From Rhizopus arrhizus (lineage: Eukaryota; Mucoromycota; Mucoromycetes; Mucorales; Rhizopodaceae): 64,000 bases of DNA. Both the position numbers and the translations under genes were made by a program. Each line of letters opens with the position of its first letter. Positions within the stretch are counted from its first letter, which is position 1. Of the stretch, positions 9,801 through 18,060 are shown one piece after another. The notes under the pieces were generated by a model. It did no database searches. It saw nothing but the letters and a program-made list of their open reading frames with translations, and had not been told where the DNA came from. The DNA is taken from positions 1,488,001 through 1,552,000 of the forward strand of contig JAKZZE010000002.1 of NCBI GenBank assembly GCA_024220505.1. The letters are read 5' to 3'.

Positions 9801-11882
9801 CCAATGTTTTCTCGCTTGACTGCTCCACTTGACCGGTTGCGATCTCTTAATTCTTTAAAAGGAATTTGGAATGAAACCCATGAATGCAGTTTTCGTAACA
9901 TTAAGGATGCCTTAGTGAATGCCCCAGTTATTCACATTCCTGACCTTAAGTACCCATTCTACGTTGCAACAGATGCTAGTGCTTATGGTATCGGCGGTGT
10001 CGTTTATCAAGTCATCGACCAAGACATTAAATATAACGCCTTTGCTGCAAGATCTCTTTCCCCTACCGAACGTCGTTATCATACAAACAAACGAGAGTTG
10101 TTAGCGATTGTATTCATGTTTGAGAGATATAATAAATGGTTATACAACCGTCATTTTACCTTGACAACTGATCATAAAGCCTTGATTTATATCAAGAAGC
10201 AAGTTGTTCCAAATGCTGCCATGCTTGTTTGGTTTGAAACAATTTTCGAATATTCATTTGATATTGTTCATTGTCCTGGCATTAAGAATATTATCCCAGA
10301 CGCACTTAGTCGTTTATTCCCAGATGACAATAAACTGGAGGGGGGTAACAATGTCAACAATGTTGCCATCTACAATATCCGTGGTAAAGAAAAAGAAAAA
10401 AGAAAACCAACTTTTAAAGAAAAATCTAAAAGTTATGAAACACAAACATATGCAGTCACTTCTGCAACATCATCATCATTATCAAAACCCTTATTGCATC
10501 GCGCTTTGCAATATGAAGATTATATCACACCTCCTCCTGAGGAAAGAAAAGATATAATATTGAAGGCTCACTTATTAGGTCATTACGGAATTAAAGCCAT
10601 AGAACAAACCATTCATGGTGATAATCTCCACTGGACTAATTTACGTCAAGATATTCAGGATGTCATATCCAAGTGTCATGAATGCAAAATGTTTAACATT
10701 GCCAAAACAGGTTATCATCCCCCTAGAAGTATCCTACCTGACGGACCTCTAGATCATTGGGTTATGGACCTCGGCACTTTTAATATAACATCTACGAGCG
10801 GAAATAATTTCCTTCTTGTCATGGTTGATTTATTTTCTCGCTTTACTATCTTGAAAGCCATTCCTGATAAACAAGCTCTTACTATTGCCAAACAGCTTGT
10901 TGATATCTTCTGTACATTCGGCTGGCCTAAGGTCATCGCTAGTGATAACGGAAAAGAGTTTACTGCTACCATCGTTACTGAACTTATTAATAACAGTGGT
11001 ATCGATAAGAGAGTGTCTAACCCTTTTAATCCCCTTGGTAACTCAGTCAATGAAGCATTTGTAGGAATTGCTAAAAAGACTATCGTTAAACAGTTACAAG
11101 GAAGAAAAGAAGATTGGGATCTATATGTACCTGCAACCCAATATGCTATGAATCTGAAATATTCCAGACTTCATAAGAGTAGACCATACACAGTAATCTT
11201 CAATAAAGTACCAAATGATATGAAAGATTATTCTCATATTAAACCCACTCTTAGAAGTGATGCTGTAGATTCTAAAGCAATAGAGAACAGACTTAAATAT
11301 GCTACCGAAGTTGTTATCCCTGCTCTGGCTAAACGCATTAAGGAAACTCAGGATGTAGACAATGCATATTTTATGAAAACAAACAAAATAGTTCATACAC
11401 CGTTTCCACTCCATAGTGAAGTCATGATTAAAAATGTGAACAAGGAAAACAAAACTGATCCGCATTATGAAGGACCTTTTTACATAAGTGGAATGACAAC
11501 TAATGGCAGTTACATATTAGTTGATAAACAAAATAACCTCTTATCAAGAGATGTACCCACTTCACACTTAAAACTTATTGCATTACCCAGTAATAAAAGT
11601 GCAGAATCAATCGATGGCCAACATTATGAAATTCAAGCAATTATACAACACAAAGGAACTCCAGGTAATTACCAGTATCTTGTTCATTGGAAAGGATACG
11701 ATGATCCTACAGATTACACTTGGGAACCTACTTCTAGCTTCGATGATCGATCTTCAATTGAAACATATTGGGCTCGTCGTCAAGCAGGTAACAATACTGC
11801 TGTCTCAAAGAAAGCAAGACTACCTAAACGTACCGTTCTTACTCGTGAACATCACAGTAGAAGCAAGAGATCAAGACGTTAA
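6813..11882 (+). CDS. Element A Gag-Pol polyprotein (PR-RT-RNaseH-INT-chromodomain)
   Basis: 1689-residue polyprotein that builds the particle and copies and integrates the element. I chose the ATG at 6813 because earlier in-frame codons lie in the LTR and leader. In order: retroviral gag-like region; a CHHC knuckle CRFHKTTTHSNDEC near residue 370 and a second motif CRSCG...GHRC; aspartic protease MIDTGSS (~580); RT with FDIRACF (~840) and YIDDL (~900); RNase H ATDAS (~1050); integrase HHCC (~1250-1290), then catalytic Asp in VMDLG, Asp in SDNGKEF and Glu in NEAFVG; a C-terminal chromodomain (~1600-1655, HWKGYDD and TWEP). All catalytic residues are present. The bases before the third integrase residue read NPFNPLGN instead of the common YHPQxNG. 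Gag and Pol share one frame, so no frameshift is needed. Confidence 0.95.
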   Translation: MSNTNDFNSAAAGSSSSNAKTYPDNARRMSDVSTLSSEAESSGMTTSAVSSGSLEPRIAVPSIHSSIEELDSTIIGATQVILNLSVRLLSTTPESEEDSMVRAKYEACSKDLERLVHTRDLLQRAMNHAVPTAWTGSPKVAPAALNVVPPNLPLMQWKGAVFDPSAPVSVDVKHCLKKFQDVMFAHGLDLDQHWLRLLPPCLSSSQRTWLDEYQEKEDVHTWSQFKKAFTSHYGVGSAEEKATSTTELLRISMTAAETVDQYVERFNNLRRLAQIQDRCVLTRCFLIGLQADIYKKVIVSLANCTDAQKESVDYVVKLAKTLYHSLYKVRRVANAAHTPAGPSMVNDSSSSSSSSGRKKSSAFVSGSAVRSAPYPQASRKYCRFHKTTTHSNDECRAMKKASSSSPSSGSTQDDVSSGSAASQWNPRNQPSGLGRPCRSCGADNWRPGHRCKGKGRSTGSLADDSAGSSHMFRAMSRSPASSLSSVASSGNDVSVSVGSSATAASSSSDASPGRKTDAAGPVVPVPDSSDDMDIDVAEALTVAEAAQACKYITHHIFSKAPSNTNTLYVPIIIEHIKTWAMIDTGSSFSCVSPSFCSALGLVPTPNPGSIKLGHNSSSTVSRLGIINLTVYYNQIRLSYEFEVFDFSSDVPICLGLDILPKLRIGLTGLATSWLNSNIPKIPDPVNPDDYKPNETPVGTMQERQRLMSTIQPLLDANTSIPMSSHCNLPGAIITLDTEPNAFAYRRQPDIAIANRKIMEDQIQTWLDDCVIEPAPSNTRFNNPIFLVGKKDVNGLYTKKRAVIDPRLLNQLVKNVDRMPLPLISDLHQRMGSATIFTTFDIRACFHRFLIQESDRPKTAFTHPFTGMQYQFRHCPFGLTSTGNIVQRVLTNLFADLPYTALYIDDLCVFSSGDMNQHIEYVREVLKRLTAANLIINVEKTHFAQSCVNILGWTIGNNGSLIPDQRKLTNIHSWPTPKTGRQVMSFLGFANYFRNSLPMFSRLTAPLDRLRSLNSLKGIWNETHECSFRNIKDALVNAPVIHIPDLKYPFYVATDASAYGIGGVVYQVIDQDIKYNAFAARSLSPTERRYHTNKRELLAIVFMFERYNKWLYNRHFTLTTDHKALIYIKKQVVPNAAMLVWFETIFEYSFDIVHCPGIKNIIPDALSRLFPDDNKLEGGNNVNNVAIYNIRGKEKEKRKPTFKEKSKSYETQTYAVTSATSSSLSKPLLHRALQYEDYITPPPEERKDIILKAHLLGHYGIKAIEQTIHGDNLHWTNLRQDIQDVISKCHECKMFNIAKTGYHPPRSILPDGPLDHWVMDLGTFNITSTSGNNFLLVMVDLFSRFTILKAIPDKQALTIAKQLVDIFCTFGWPKVIASDNGKEFTATIVTELINNSGIDKRVSNPFNPLGNSVNEAFVGIAKKTIVKQLQGRKEDWDLYVPATQYAMNLKYSRLHKSRPYTVIFNKVPNDMKDYSHIKPTLRSDAVDSKAIENRLKYATEVVIPALAKRIKETQDVDNAYFMKTNKIVHTPFPLHSEVMIKNVNKENKTDPHYEGPFYISGMTTNGSYILVDKQNNLLSRDVPTSHLKLIALPSNKSAESIDGQHYEIQAIIQHKGTPGNYQYLVHWKGYDDPTDYTWEPTSSFDDRSSIETYWARRQAGNNTAVSKKARLPKRTVLTREHHSRSKRSRR

Positions 11883-12096
11883 ATTGTCTAAGTAGTTGAC
11901 CGTCTTTTTCCCTAAGACAATTTTTCCTAAAGAAGGTTTTTTTACTATCAGGTTTTTATGACAACTTACTACTACGATCTATCCTCAATTATACTATGTC
12001 TATTTATCTACTCTATGATCATTACCGCACTTATTGTGTATGACCTTTGCTCATTTCTGAATCTTCACTTTTCCTTTTTACCGTTTGCTTCAAACT

Positions 12097-12108
12097 AGAA
12101 GGGGGCAA
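12097..12108 (+). promoter_or_regulatory. Element A polypurine tract
   Basis: AGAAGGGGGCAA directly before the TG of the 3' LTR, the expected place for plus-strand priming. Confidence 0.75.
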
Positions 12109-12531
12109 TGTTGTATCCACACAACTAGTAAAGTGAACATTCATGGATAAACGAGAGATCTCCGCAATAGCCAACTTTGCCCTGTTGTCTCTATCGGTGT
12201 TCCCACGACTATATCGGAACCTGATTATAACAACGGCAGTTCAATCCAACTTTATTCGATAATTATCGTTAGATCAATAATTTATCTACTTCATTGTCCC
12301 TTGATTCGTCAAGAAGACAGCGGCTATTGATTATCTACTATCTTTCCTTTATCTTCCCATCCTTCCCACATTATTCTTTTAACCGATCAATTGAAATAGC
12401 GGTAAAGATCCAGACATCCAAAAAGTATAAATAGCCTCAAATGTTTTTATTAATAAAGCAACATATAATCTTTAGTTTCACAACTATTGTCTTTTTAGTT
12501 TTTGTCTTTTATTTTAATACTTGGCAAAACA
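12109..12531 (+). repeat. Element A 3' LTR (423 bp)
   Basis: Same length as, and apparently identical to, the 5' LTR. AATAAA at 12453-12458 is a candidate polyadenylation signal. It is followed by target copy GTTAA at 12532-12536. Confidence 0.95.
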
Positions 12532-12536
12532 GTTAA

Positions 12537-13953
12537 CATCTTGTTACAAGGCAATTATAATTAATAGATACATGAACAGTTTTTTTGTTTTTCAAGTAAA
12601 TAGATTGCTTTATTATTTTTTTTATGACAAATAATATAAAAGAATATATGTTTTTAAGCTTATACTAGTTCATTACTTACTTTATGTTTGCACATAGGTG
12701 TAATTTGCCATTAGCCATTATCCATCAGCCATTAGAGATGTTAACATTGCCAGCTTCCTTTACCAAAAAGGGCTTTTCAACAACAAACAACAATATAAGT
12801 TTGATATTCTTATAGTTTTATCGTGTTGGAAAGAACAACTTTGCTCATGAGGTTCATGTTCGTCATCCGAATGTGTCCCATTAGGAATTCCTAATGTAAA
12901 AAAAAAAAAGAAAAAAAAAAGAAACCGACATTAGACTTGGTTGTTATTTTTTTTTATGAACTTACATATGGTCAATACTTGAGCATTCTTTTTTATCTTT
13001 TGTACCTTTGTCATCTAGTGTATTCCATGAAACAAAACAAGGGAGAAAAAAAAGAAGTTGTTTTTCTGCTATAATTTGTTGATACCGACCTTTTTTTTTT
13101 ATTTCAAGTAAAAAAAAAAAAAGAAAAAATAATATCCTCCACGTTAAATATATTGTACGCAAGTAATAAAACTTACTCAAGCAATGTATAAATTATCTTT
13201 TGGGATATCATTAAATACAAACTACATGAAAAGCAACTGTTTTTGTTTTCTAATATGGATAGACAGTGAATAAGTGTAACATTGGTAAAATAAGGCTACA
13301 AAAAAGCACTTTTCTTTTTTTTTTCTTCTCTTTTTTATAAAAGGTAAGTTCTTAATATTACATATATATTCTATTCCTATTCTAATGGTACTTGTACTTT
13401 AGTAAAATCGTATTTGTTGCTTTCTTTCTATTTGAAATGGTCTTTATAAAGTCTCTTTCCCAGGATTATCATTGCTTCTTCTTTTATTTGTTGGTATAAG
13501 CTTGACTGGTGTCTTTTTTTCTTTTCTTTCCTTTTTTTTTTCATGGTCCATCTAAAGCAAGGTACTATTACTTTTACTACATACACTCAATAGCTAATAA
13601 TTATTATAGATGCCTGCTGCTATTTTAGTCGTTTGTATACGCTTAGCTAGTTTTCTTCCCATGGTCTATCTAAAGTAAGGTACTATTACTTTCACGATAT
13701 ATACATGATAGCTAATAAATGTTATAGATGAATGCTGCTTTGCTTTGGCCCCTTTCTGTTTCTTTCCTTGTTTTTACTTTGGCTCTTAAGTACTGATGTC
13801 TTTTCTTTTGCTTTGAGTGCTCAAGTCCTTGAATTCTTGAATCCTTGTGTCTATGAATCCTTGAGCTTGGCTTTTTTTTTTTTTTTTTTTTGAGAACTTT
13901 TTGAGTTCCACGAGATTAATTGATGTATTTTTAGATTAGATGCTGCTATTCTG
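12537..13953. other. AT-rich intergenic DNA
   Basis: No supportable gene. Contains A-runs around 12899-12925, a T-run at 13870-13891, and an imperfect direct repeat listed separately. Short ORFs on either strand are low-complexity Phe/Lys/Ile and are rejected. Confidence 0.5.
13541..13740 (+). repeat. Imperfect direct repeat, two ~85-bp units
   Basis: 13541-13626 and 13658-13740 share the order CATGGTC, ATCTAAAG, AAGGTACTATTACTTT, ATAGCTAATAA, TTATAGATG and GCTGCT with substitutions. Period about 117 bp. This is an old duplication with no coding signal. Confidence 0.6.
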
Positions 13954-14087
13954 GTGACATTAGGTAAGTCAAGTACACTTTTAAAGCGCTACAAGCAAAG
14001 AAATATCATATTTTGTTATTATTATTTTATTCAAATAAAAAAAAAAGCTATTTTTTATAAACAAAATCCCTATTTTTTTGTATATAT

Positions 14088-14257
14088 AAAGCAATATTTA
14101 TTGCAATATGAATGGTCAATAAAGAAGTATATAAAGAAATATATAAGGCAATATGAGTGGTCAATAAAGAAGTATATAAAGCAATATGAGTGGTTCATAA
14201 AGAAATATATAAGGCAATATGAGTGGTCAATAAAGAAGTATATAAGGCAATATGAGT
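14088..14257 (+). repeat. 33-bp minisatellite, left part, encoding 11-residue units
   Basis: Tandem units of 33 bp (GCAATATGAGTGGTCAATAA plus AGAAGTATATAAA) run up to the solo LTR and resume after it. Because 33 is a multiple of 3 the units stay in one open frame (13954-14283), repeating QYEWSIKKYIR. I do not call it a gene: composition is extreme and there is no recognisable protein, but the maintained frame is noted. Confidence 0.75.
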
Positions 14258-14825
14258 TGTTGTATAATGGTAATAGTTATTAAGAAAAATGTAGAAACAA
14301 AGATCAAGAAACAGTGTAAGTACTTTTTGAGACTGATCTTTATTTCAGTTTAAGTTAAAGTAAAAATTATTCTAATTGAAGGCAGGTATTTATATCTTAT
14401 TGAGTGAGTGGCTTGATATCTTCTATTGTAAGCGTTCTTCTAATATTCAGGTACTTTAGCAAGTGTCATCTATAATTATGATTATGAAAACTTTTCATTT
14501 GTTCTTTTGTATGTCTGTCATAGATTATCTTTTATTCTGGGAATTCCTCACTGATTTGAATAACGTTATTTTACGCGTTATTTCAATTATATGAAAGATT
14601 AGCAATATTCCTGATATTGGATTGGATCTTGTTATTTTAGTTGATACTTCTTCTTATCAAAGAACTCTCATTAACACTAAACATATTCTAAAAGAACATG
14701 TTTAATTGGAATTGATTGTATGATCTTATTTAAATAAACTTATATTTTTATTTTATTTAATTATGATCTTGTATTAAGACTTATGTTTATCAATGTCAAT
14801 TACAATCAGTTGCTGTTCTACAACA
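14258..14825 (-). mobile_element. Solo LTR, family E (568 bp), TSD TGAGT
   Basis: In the - orientation it starts TGTTGTAGAACAGC and ends ACCATTATACAACA. Target copies TGAGT lie at 14253-14257 and 14826-14830. The same 568-bp LTR, cut in three, is at 25311-44542, and a 172-bp piece is at 49435-49606. It inserted inside the 33-bp minisatellite. Confidence 0.93.
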
Positions 14826-14900
14826 TGAGTGTTCGATGAAGAAGTATATAAGGCAATATGAGCGGTCGATAAAAGAACAAAAAGACATATAAAGTAATGT
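14826..14900 (+). repeat. 33-bp minisatellite, right part
   Basis: Units continue after the LTR (GAAGAAGTATATAAGGCAATATGAG and a diverged last unit). If the LTR and one TGAGT are removed, the open frame carries on to TAA near 14898-14900. Confidence 0.65.
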
Positions 14901-15094
14901 TTTAAAACGTATCATTCGTTGCTCAAACGTTGACTAGTATTAATTGAAACGTAAAAAATGCTTTGGTAAAAGAACACTAAATGACCTCCTCTTGCTTGCG
15001 TAAAAGTTATTTAACGATTACTGAACTGCATCGAAAATCGTTTAAAACAACAATAAAATTCCGTGGAGTTGCGTTAAACTTCGCGTTGTTGCGC

Positions 15095-15290
15095 TCATTT
15101 ATGCTAAAAAACTACGTTTAATATCTCCAATTATTTGCAGTGCGGGGACATGTTTAAGCGAAGCTCTTTGGGAAATATGATTGGCTGAGAAGTTTATAGT
15201 GGGAAGCGGCTATGGTTGACACCAGCTGAAGGAGAACCCCGGAGTTGATCAGGTGACCTGCAACTTGCTGGCGGAGCTCAAGTGAATTGA
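15095..15290 (+). pseudogene. Possible LINE reverse-transcriptase remnant
   Basis: A short GC-richer patch in AT-rich DNA. One + frame around 15230-15285 reads NPGVDQVTCNLLAELK then stop, resembling the APGVDQLxxELL motif at the start of the LINE reverse transcriptase (KAPGVDQL in LINE-1). Stops flank it on both sides. Followed by about 300 bp of pyrimidine-rich sequence like the LINE-1 3' UTR. Weak evidence from about 16 residues. Confidence 0.35.
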
Positions 15291-15892
15291 TGGCCATATA
15301 CAGTTGGGGTGCACTTTTCTTTTTGTCGGTTAGGTTCTAGGTTTAGCTGGGTGGTTCGATGTATTGTGTGCTTCTTCCGATGACATTTGCTCAGATCATA
15401 TTTTTGTTCCTTTACTTTCTTCCGTTGGATGTTTCTCTTGTCTGATGTTTTTTTATTTTCCTTTCTTATCCTCAGTTACCCTCGTCAATGTTCTGACATG
15501 TTTTTATTTTATTTTTTTTTACTCATCCTCTGTTAATACTTTATGCGCTTGCAAAAGTATATAAAGACTAACAATTTGTTATGAAATAAAGATATCGAAA
15601 AATCGACCTATTTTTTTTATTTTATTTTTTCTTTTGGAATAATCAAAGTTCTCTCTAAACCTTTGTTTGTTCACTCACTCTCTTTTAACGTACACTTGCC
15701 TTTATCTATTTGGTGGTTCTCTTATTATTCTGGTACCAATTGCTCGAAGTAGGTTTTTTCAGTCGGCCTAGGTTCTCGTTCGAATTGAAGTGAATTAATA
15801 GAAAATCAAATAGGCAACTTAGTAGATATATCTTTTACCTACTTAATCAAGTCCTTCAAAAAAGTATATCTTCTCCCTTAGTACATTATCAT
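15291..15892. other. Pyrimidine-rich non-coding stretch
   Basis: T/C-rich on the + strand with a TATATAAAG and AATAAAG near 15558-15590. It could be the 3' UTR of the LINE remnant to its left. No gene can be supported; the 66-residue ORF at 15364 is a Phe/Ser/Leu artefact. Confidence 0.4.
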
Positions 15893-15948
15893 TGCTGTCA
15901 GGAGACTGGTAATCTTGGACGATCAACGCAACTCGGTTCGCCACTGCA
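15893..15948 (+). repeat. Dispersed ~56-bp repeat, copy 2
   Basis: Counterpart of 5586-5641 with the same core CGCAACTCGGTTCG and CCACTGCA. Both are followed within about 30 bp by CGTTATC. No known element boundary coincides with either. Confidence 0.6.
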
Positions 15949-17195
15949 CCCAATCACCGTTATCCAAGTTGATAAAGTTGATCTTTTTTGATAGTGGTAA
16001 TTCTATTAAATGAGTGAGAACCCGGATTTAAAAGTTAGAAAGCTGATTTTTATATGAGAAGAAAGCTTGAAAAAAATAGATTGTAAATCTATAAAAACAA
16101 TCAAAAGTATATAATATGTTTGTTGAATAAAAAGACATTGTATTTTTTAAAAAAATAAATAATTTTCTGTTGTGCTACATGATGCCATATAAGATTACAA
16201 ATTGGGAAGACTATGCTTTTTCAACTTCAACAAAGATCGAAAACACAGTTCTATTGGCCTACAAGCTCGGAAATCCAAGTGATTGAGTCGTGGCGTTTTC
16301 TTTTCAAGCATTCTTCGGCTCTCATGTCGTATTTTACAAAAAAAAAACTTTGTTTAATACAAAGGAGATTTATTTTGGTTACTAATGAACAAAAAAAAAA
16401 AAAAAAAAAAAGAAAGAGTAAAGAGGCACATATGAATAAGAGGGATGAAACTCTTATATAAGTGCATAATATCGCTATAATAATAAGTATAAAAGTATGT
16501 GTTTATAAATTGGAACAAAAAAAAAAAGAATGTGAATATAGTAGAAAATTTAAAAGATTGAATAAAAAATATAAAAAAAAGAAGAATTCTTTTGGCTCTA
16601 AAGAAGTTAAACTTGTTTTAAAGCTGAAAAAGATATGTTTTAAATAGTAAGATCATGACATAAAAAAGACAGAGTATTTTTGATAATCATTTTTATTTTT
16701 TGAGAGTAAAGAAAAAAAAGGCGACAACGGAATGAATGTCTATTATGCTACACGTCTTGAGATTTCTATGAAAAGGTTAAAAAACAAAAGAAAAAGTATA
16801 TTGTTACTGAGTACTTTTGAAAAAAAAAAAAAGTTGCAATGTTGAAATTGTAAAAAAAAAAAAAAAAAAAATTACATTCCCAGCATTGACATTACAAAAG
16901 GAATCTCCATTCAATGTATTGTTTAAACTTGAATAAAAAAAAGGAGTGTTTTAAATTTGGGTTTTAAAAAAAAAGTACTTTAGAAATTTTTTCATTGAAA
17001 AAAAATAAAAGTGGACCAAATATGACGAAGGTGGAAAGCATCAAACAGAAATCTAAAATAAGATTCAAAGACCACAATACAAACGGCAAACTGATTTTAT
17101 CTGTAACCAAATCTAGAATGAAACAAAGGTAAAAAAAAATTAAATTTAAAGATATAAACACCGCTTTCATTTTTTTTTGTTTTATTTATTTCACA

Positions 17196-17198
<3 letters not shown>
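15949..17198. other. AT-rich intergenic DNA with A-runs
   Basis: No gene supported. Many A10-A20 runs (for example around 16390-16410 and 16853-16870). Open frames are Lys/Ile/Asn-rich on + and Phe/Leu-rich on -, as expected by composition. Confidence 0.5.
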
Positions 17199-17241
<43 letters not shown>

Positions 17242-17480
17242 CAGCAAGTTGATTTCATCCAACTCTATTTCACCACCAAAAGCCCAAGCGATACTCTCTT
17301 CAGTTATATTTTCTTTTTTGATGAAGTCAGGAACAGGCAACGAGCATTTTCTTTGCATACGAGGAAGAAATTGGATGCTGTTATTTCCAGTTCTTTGCCC
17401 CTTTGCCTTGTCACTTGCTATCTGATCATCCAACAGCTTAAAAAATTCGGTACACTGAATATTGGATAATTAGTTGATTG
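17199..17480 (-). pseudogene. 3' end of an unidentified transcript with a poly(A) tract (retrocopy-like)
   Basis: On the - strand an open frame of about 70 residues (17236-17433 from its first ATG, open further upstream) ends LDEINLLL and a TAA stop. The stop is followed at once by about 38 A (the T-run on +, 17199-17237). Composition is far less biased than the surroundings, so a real coding fragment is likely, but I do not recognise the family. Its 5' side is cut by the family B solo LTR. It could be the tail of LINE-2 or a separate mRNA moved by a LINE. Poly(A) touching the stop codon is unusual for a cellular mRNA. Confidence 0.45.
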
Positions 17481-18060
17481 TGTTATGTTCTGGTAAAGTA
17501 ATTTAAAGGTAGCGATAAAAACCAAAGAATACTTTTTGAGACTGAACTTTATTTAAGACAATCTTAATTGTTAAAAAGAAATCATTACAAAGTCTACTAT
17601 TTATATTCTTCTATCAGTTGGCGGGTAAATGAGTTGTTATGAGCGTAGATCCAATAATTGACATGTTTGATTGAAGAATGATCACTGAATCGATTATGAA
17701 AATTTTTAATTCGTTGTTTTTATAGATCTTATTGTTCTTTAACTGATCTGGGAGAATTGTCCCGTCTTCATTGAGAGGAAAGATATATTTATATGAAATG
17801 CCTCCAGTCAAATCAAAGTTGACTAGGTACCTGATCCATTATTATCCATTTACAGAAATGATGAATAGTAAAGATCATGACTTATTTATTGTTCATGTTT
17901 ACTTTATAGAATGAATCTAATAGTGATAGTTTTATATAAAAAGAAGAAGAATATATTTTACTTAATAAAGATTTAAATTATTATCTTTTATCAATTTTAA
18001 TATACTTCTTTTAGTTGTGATTATTCAATGTCCGTTATGATCAGACGCTGTTCTACAACA
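17481..18060 (-). mobile_element. LTR of family B (580 bp), solo, no clear TSD
   Basis: In the - orientation it starts TGTTGTAGAACAGCG and ends CCAGAACATAACA, matching the 580-bp LTRs of element B with scattered differences. The flanks are GATTG on the left and GTGTA on the right, so there is no target duplication. It abuts the 3' end of LINE-2 ORF2. The missing TSD suggests recombination between two elements or a flanking deletion. Confidence 0.88.

Larger units (their letters stand above)
6315..12531 (+). mobile_element. Element A: intact chromodomain Ty3/gypsy retrotransposon
   Basis: Complete element of 6217 bp: 5' LTR 6315-6737, 3' LTR 12109-12531 (both 423 bp, identical as far as I can read), single gag-pol ORF, purine tract, and target duplication GTTAA at 6310-6314 and 12532-12536. 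Identical LTRs and an open 1689-residue frame indicate a recent insertion, possibly still active. A solo LTR of the same family lies at 22736-23159. Confidence 0.95.

Noticed and set aside
14100..14257. Regularly spaced repeats that could suggest a CRISPR array
   Set aside because: Units are contiguous 33-bp tandem copies with no unique spacers, in a eukaryotic AT-rich region; a minisatellite explains them.
16213..16647. Two Lys/Ile-rich + strand ORFs (82 and 61 residues)
   Set aside because: They are read through A-runs; no motif, no codon bias beyond AT content.
17614..17811. 65-residue - strand ORF inside the family B LTR at 17481-18060
   Set aside because: Part of the LTR; the intact B LTRs show that this is non-coding U3/R sequence.
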